From contig CAMLLA010000220.1 of assembly GCA_946480525.1 (NCBI GenBank), positions 1 through 7,096 of the forward strand: a stretch of 7,096 bases of DNA, written 5' to 3'. The translations under genes and the position numbers were made by a program. Of the stretch, positions 5,058-7,096 are shown piece after piece (the first letter of the stretch is position 1; each line of letters opens with the position of its first letter). This DNA is from an uncultured Asticcacaulis sp. (lineage in GTDB: Bacteria; Pseudomonadota; Alphaproteobacteria; Caulobacterales; Caulobacteraceae). The notes under the pieces were generated by a model, which was not told the DNA's origin, did not search any database, and saw only the letters and a list, made by a program, of their open reading frames with translations.

Positions 5058-6500
5058 TTGAAAATCCTTCGCCGCCGTAAAACCAAGATCGTTGCCACAC
5101 TCGGGCCTGCAAGCTCGAACCTGGAGATGATGACGCAACTCCTGCACGCCGGCGCCGATGTGTTCCGTTTGAATTTCAGCCACGGCAGCCATGAGGATCA
5201 TGGTCGCAACATCGAGCTGATCCGTGAACTCGAACAAAAGTCGAAGCGTCCGATCGGCATCCTGGCTGACGTCCAGGGCCCCAAGCTGCGTGTCGGACGT
5301 TTTTTGGGCGGCGCCGTAGTGCTCAACCCCGGGCAGACCTTCCGCCTCGACCTGAACCCGACGCCGGGCGATTCGCGCCGCGCCAACCTGCCCCATCCGG
5401 AAATCATCGCCGCCGCCCAGATCGGTTCGCACCTTCTGCTTGATGACGGCAAGCTGAAACTGCGCGTCACGCATGTCCGTGATGACCATCTCGAAACCGT
5501 TGTCGTCACCGGTGGCCGCCTGTCGGACCGCAAGGGCGTCAACGTCCCCGACGTCGTCCTGCCGATCCCCGCCCTGACCGAAAAAGACCGCGCCGACATG
5601 GAATTCGCGCTCCAGCGCGGTGTCGAATATATCGGCCTGTCTTTCGTCCAGCGTCCCGAGGATGTGATCGAGGCCAAGGGCATCATCAACGGCCGCGCCT
5701 GGGTGCTGTCCAAGCTGGAAAAGCCACAGGCGCTCGATAATCTCGAAGAAATCATGCGGCTTTCCGACGCCGTAATGGTGGCGCGTGGCGACCTGGGCGT
5801 CGAACTGCCCCCCGAAGAAGTGCCGCTGGCGCAAAAGCGCATCGTCATGACTGCGCGCCAGATGGGCAAGCCGGTCATCGTCGCCACCCAGATGCTGGAA
5901 TCGATGATCTCGGCCCCGACGCCGACACGCGCCGAAGCCTCCGACGTGGCGACCGCCGTGTTCGATGGCGCCGACGCCGTCATGCTCTCGGCCGAAAGCG
6001 CCTCCGGCCAGTATCCGGTCGAAGCGGTGAGCATGATGAACAAGGTCGCGATGGCGGTCGAATCCGACACCAATTATCGCGGCATCATCCGCGCCCAGGC
6101 GGCCGAGCCCGAAGCCACCGCTGCCGACGCCATCTCTGCCGCCACCCGCCAGGTCGCCGAAACCCTCGACCTCGCCGCCATCGTCACCTACACGTCGAGC
6201 GGCAGTACCGCCATCCGCGCCGCCCGCGAGCGGCCGAGCAAGCCCATCCTCGCGCTGAGCCCCAACCCCCGCACCGTGCGCCGCCTCTCGGTCGTCTGGG
6301 GCGTCCACTGCGTCTATTCCGAGGATGCGGTGAACCTCGACGACATGGTCGACCGCGCCTGCATCATCGCCTACCAGGAAGGCCTCGCCCGCCCCGGCGA
6401 TCGCATCGCCATCACCGCCGGTATTCCGCTAGGCACCCCCGGCGCGACAAACATGCTGCGCATCGCCTTCGTCCGCCAGGACGGCGCCGGCAGCAGCTAA
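5058..6500 (+). CDS. pyk: Pyruvate kinase
   Basis: Cytoplasmic glycolytic enzyme making pyruvate and ATP from phosphoenolpyruvate and ADP; 480 residues from the TTG at 5058, the usual length. TTG is chosen because no ATG or GTG fits, GAAGAG lies 8 nt upstream, and the protein then begins MKILRRRKTKIVATLGPAS like other family members; an in-frame TTG at 5013 would add 15 residues. Motifs: KTKIVATLGPASS (8-20), DVFRLNFSHG with Arg37, DVQGPK (71-76), VLSKLEKP with catalytic Lys219 and metal ligand Glu221, MVARGDLGVE with Asp245, ATQMLESM with Thr277, and a C-terminal GDRIAITAGIPLGTPGATN. The lid (B) domain spans about 73-170 and the C domain about 355-475. Lys76 stands where potassium-dependent muscle enzyme has Glu117, with Gln and Val in place of the nearby Lys and Thr: the pattern of potassium-independent pyruvate kinases. 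All catalytic residues are intact. It is divergent from the sugar operon. Confidence 0.96.
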   Translation: MKILRRRKTKIVATLGPASSNLEMMTQLLHAGADVFRLNFSHGSHEDHGRNIELIRELEQKSKRPIGILADVQGPKLRVGRFLGGAVVLNPGQTFRLDLNPTPGDSRRANLPHPEIIAAAQIGSHLLLDDGKLKLRVTHVRDDHLETVVVTGGRLSDRKGVNVPDVVLPIPALTEKDRADMEFALQRGVEYIGLSFVQRPEDVIEAKGIINGRAWVLSKLEKPQALDNLEEIMRLSDAVMVARGDLGVELPPEEVPLAQKRIVMTARQMGKPVIVATQMLESMISAPTPTRAEASDVATAVFDGADAVMLSAESASGQYPVEAVSMMNKVAMAVESDTNYRGIIRAQAAEPEATAADAISAATRQVAETLDLAAIVTYTSSGSTAIRAARERPSKPILALSPNPRTVRRLSVVWGVHCVYSEDAVNLDDMVDRACIIAYQEGLARPGDRIAITAGIPLGTPGATNMLRIAFVRQDGAGSS

Positions 6501-6514
6501 GCGCCAGCCGCGCA

Positions 6515-6578
6515 GTCAGCACCCTCACTCTCCCCCGCTTGCCGGGGAGAGCCGGAGAGGGGAGCACCTTGCGCTGAC
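6515..6578. repeat. Hairpin-forming intergenic repeat after pyk, first copy
   Basis: Starting 14 nt after the pyk stop, GTCAGC (6515-6520) pairs with GCTGAC (6573-6578). Inside, CCCTC (6522-6526) pairs with GAGGG (6557-6561), and CTCTCCCC (6528-6535) with GGGGAGAG (6544-6551). There is no T-run, so it is not a standard intrinsic terminator. GC-rich C-stretch/G-stretch repeats of this kind are often scattered between genes in such genomes and may stabilise or end the pyk transcript. Confidence 0.6.
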
Positions 6579-6618
6579 GATGGGACTGTTCACCTCGCGC
6601 CACTCGCGCGGAGCCCAT

Positions 6619-6649
6619 CCCTCACTTCCGGGGGGAGCGATGGCGAGGG
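6619..6649. repeat. Second, shortened copy of the post-pyk repeat
   Basis: CCCTCACT (6619-6626) repeats 6522-6529 exactly, followed by a GGGGAGC-like and GAGGG end (6645-6649) as in the first copy, but about 10 bp of the internal hairpin is missing. CCCTC and GAGGG again form the outer stem. Additional arms link the copies: GATGGG (6579-6584) with CCCATC (6614-6619), and a third GTCAG at 6660-6664. Confidence 0.5.
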
Positions 6650-6700
6650 CCGCGAAGGCGTCAGTGGTCGCATACGCTTCGCTTTATCCAAGCCGTTGGA

Positions 6701-6737
6701 TCGATCTCCTCCCCAACAGGTTGATGATCGAAGGAGA
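6701..6737 (+). promoter_or_regulatory. Shine-Dalgarno of the small ORF with possible masking stem
   Basis: AAGGAGA (6731-6737) lies 5 nt before the ATG at 6743, a near-perfect ribosome binding site. TCTCCT (6705-6710) is its exact complement upstream, and a competing stem TCGATC (6701-6706) with GATCGA (6726-6731) uses overlapping bases. Two exclusive pairings, one hiding the site, are therefore possible. The stems are only 6 bp with loops of 19-21 nt, so chance is a fair explanation. A separate perfect inverted repeat, ATCCAA-gccg-TTGGAT, sits at 6686-6701. Confidence 0.35.
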
Positions 6738-6742
6738 CGCCA

Positions 6743-6946
6743 ATGCGCCGTCAAACGTACCAGACTTCCCACGGGGAGATCAGCCTGCCTTCCCCGAACG
6801 CCCACACGCTTGCTCGACTCAAGAAGGCTGAAACTGGCAAACGCGCACCCGGTCCGAGCGGATTCTTCTCACCCAGCGAGGCGAGCATCGCGCGCCACGG
6901 ACCGGATCTGCCCGGGCATTCAATCCAGCAGGACGAACAATCCTAG
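6743..6946 (+). CDS. Small hypothetical protein, 67 residues
   Basis: I do not recognise this protein. It begins MRRQTYQTSHGEI and is polar and rich in Ser, Pro, Gly, Arg and Gln, with no membrane segment, signal peptide, cysteine or clear motif; it is probably disordered and cytoplasmic if made. The reason to keep it is the strong AAGGAGA 5 nt before an ATG, better than the ribosome binding sites of most genes in this window. Against it, G/C at third codon positions is about 68 % by my count, clearly less biased than in pyk, and there is no homology I can name. It lies 242 bp after pyk, behind a repeat cluster. The frame stays open after its TAG to the window end, so a longer ancestral gene with a stop mutation is conceivable. 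Confidence 0.4.
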   Translation: MRRQTYQTSHGEISLPSPNAHTLARLKKAETGKRAPGPSGFFSPSEASIARHGPDLPGHSIQQDEQS

Positions 6947-6967
6947 AGATACGTCGGCGCGCTGGCG

Positions 6968-7096
6968 CTAGCCGTTGCTCGTTGCCCTGGCTTTCGCGAT
7001 CAGATTGCGCAGTTGGCGGCCAAGGGCAGGTCCATCGATCTGCTGGTGCGTGTAGCCCTCGTTCTTTATCTGCGCGCGCAGATGAGTAACGCTCGC
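6968..7096 (-). CDS. Possible C-terminal end of an unknown protein (cut by window edge)
   Basis: On the minus strand a frame is open from the window edge to a TAG at 6970-6968, giving 42 residues that read LRAQIKNEGYTHQQIDGP and later RQLRNLIAKARATSNG. The mix of charged and polar residues looks like the end of a soluble, perhaps helical, protein. No family is recognised. It converges on the small plus-strand ORF with 21 bp between the stops. The plus strand is also open across this stretch, so which strand is coding is not certain; the minus reading looks more protein-like because the plus reading has an odd hydrophobic composition. Confidence 0.35.
   Translation of the reverse strand, partial: ASVTHLRAQIKNEGYTHQQIDGPALGRQLRNLIAKARATSNG

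Noticed and set aside
5025..6308. 427-residue open frame on the minus strand opposite pyk
   Set aside because: Asp/Gly/His-rich shadow of a certain pyruvate kinase gene; no motif and no ribosome binding site.
6580..6831. 83-residue plus-strand ORF running through the post-pyk repeats
   Set aside because: Its ATG has no Shine-Dalgarno, it spans the repeat cluster, and it overlaps the better-supported small ORF in another frame.

Overview
The window looks like chromosomal DNA of a GC-rich alphaproteobacterium, most likely of the Caulobacteraceae (Asticcacaulis- or Caulobacter-like). This rests on strong G/C third-position bias in the main genes, a Tol-Pal-associated thioesterase gene, and a GluP-type sugar permease beside a Mak-type ROK kinase and a secreted type-B carboxylesterase. 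The taxonomic call is an inference from gene content, not a database result.

Layout. From the left edge to about 4.6 kb everything reads on the minus strand. In transcription order: a GluP/FucP-family sugar permease (4606-3257), a Mak-type fructokinase/hexokinase (3116-2190), a signal-peptide-bearing carboxylesterase (2154-460), then the start of ybgC (235 to beyond the left edge). Kinase and esterase are 35 bp apart. Permease and kinase are 140 bp apart, with a strong hairpin between them. Esterase and ybgC are separated by 224 bp, of which 173 bp is a large, near-palindromic, cruciform-like element. A 451-bp intergenic region (4607-5057) separates the permease from the divergent pyruvate kinase gene pyk (5058-6500, +). 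It holds a LacI-type operator candidate, a symmetrical array of CTTGA/TCAAG pentamers just upstream of pyk, and weak sigma-70-like promoters for both directions.

Right of pyk lies a 150-bp zone of nested inverted and direct repeats. It is followed by a small unrecognised ORF with a strong Shine-Dalgarno (6743-6946, +) and the 3' end of a possible unknown gene on the minus strand (7096-6968). Third-position G/C in these two is visibly lower (about 70 %) than in pyk, so this edge may be the beginning of an accessory segment.

How the genes may work together. The permease, kinase and esterase read as a small carbohydrate-use operon: the exported esterase could remove an acyl or aryl ester from a substrate outside the cytoplasm, the permease import the freed hexose by proton symport, and the kinase trap it as hexose-6-phosphate. 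The divergent neighbour, pyruvate kinase, is the last step of lower glycolysis, so the shared intergenic region may coordinate uptake with glycolytic output. I see no clear sign of a new defence or mobile system. The best leads are the cruciform element, the pyk operator-like array, the esterase's place in the sugar operon, and the small ORF whose Shine-Dalgarno can be masked.
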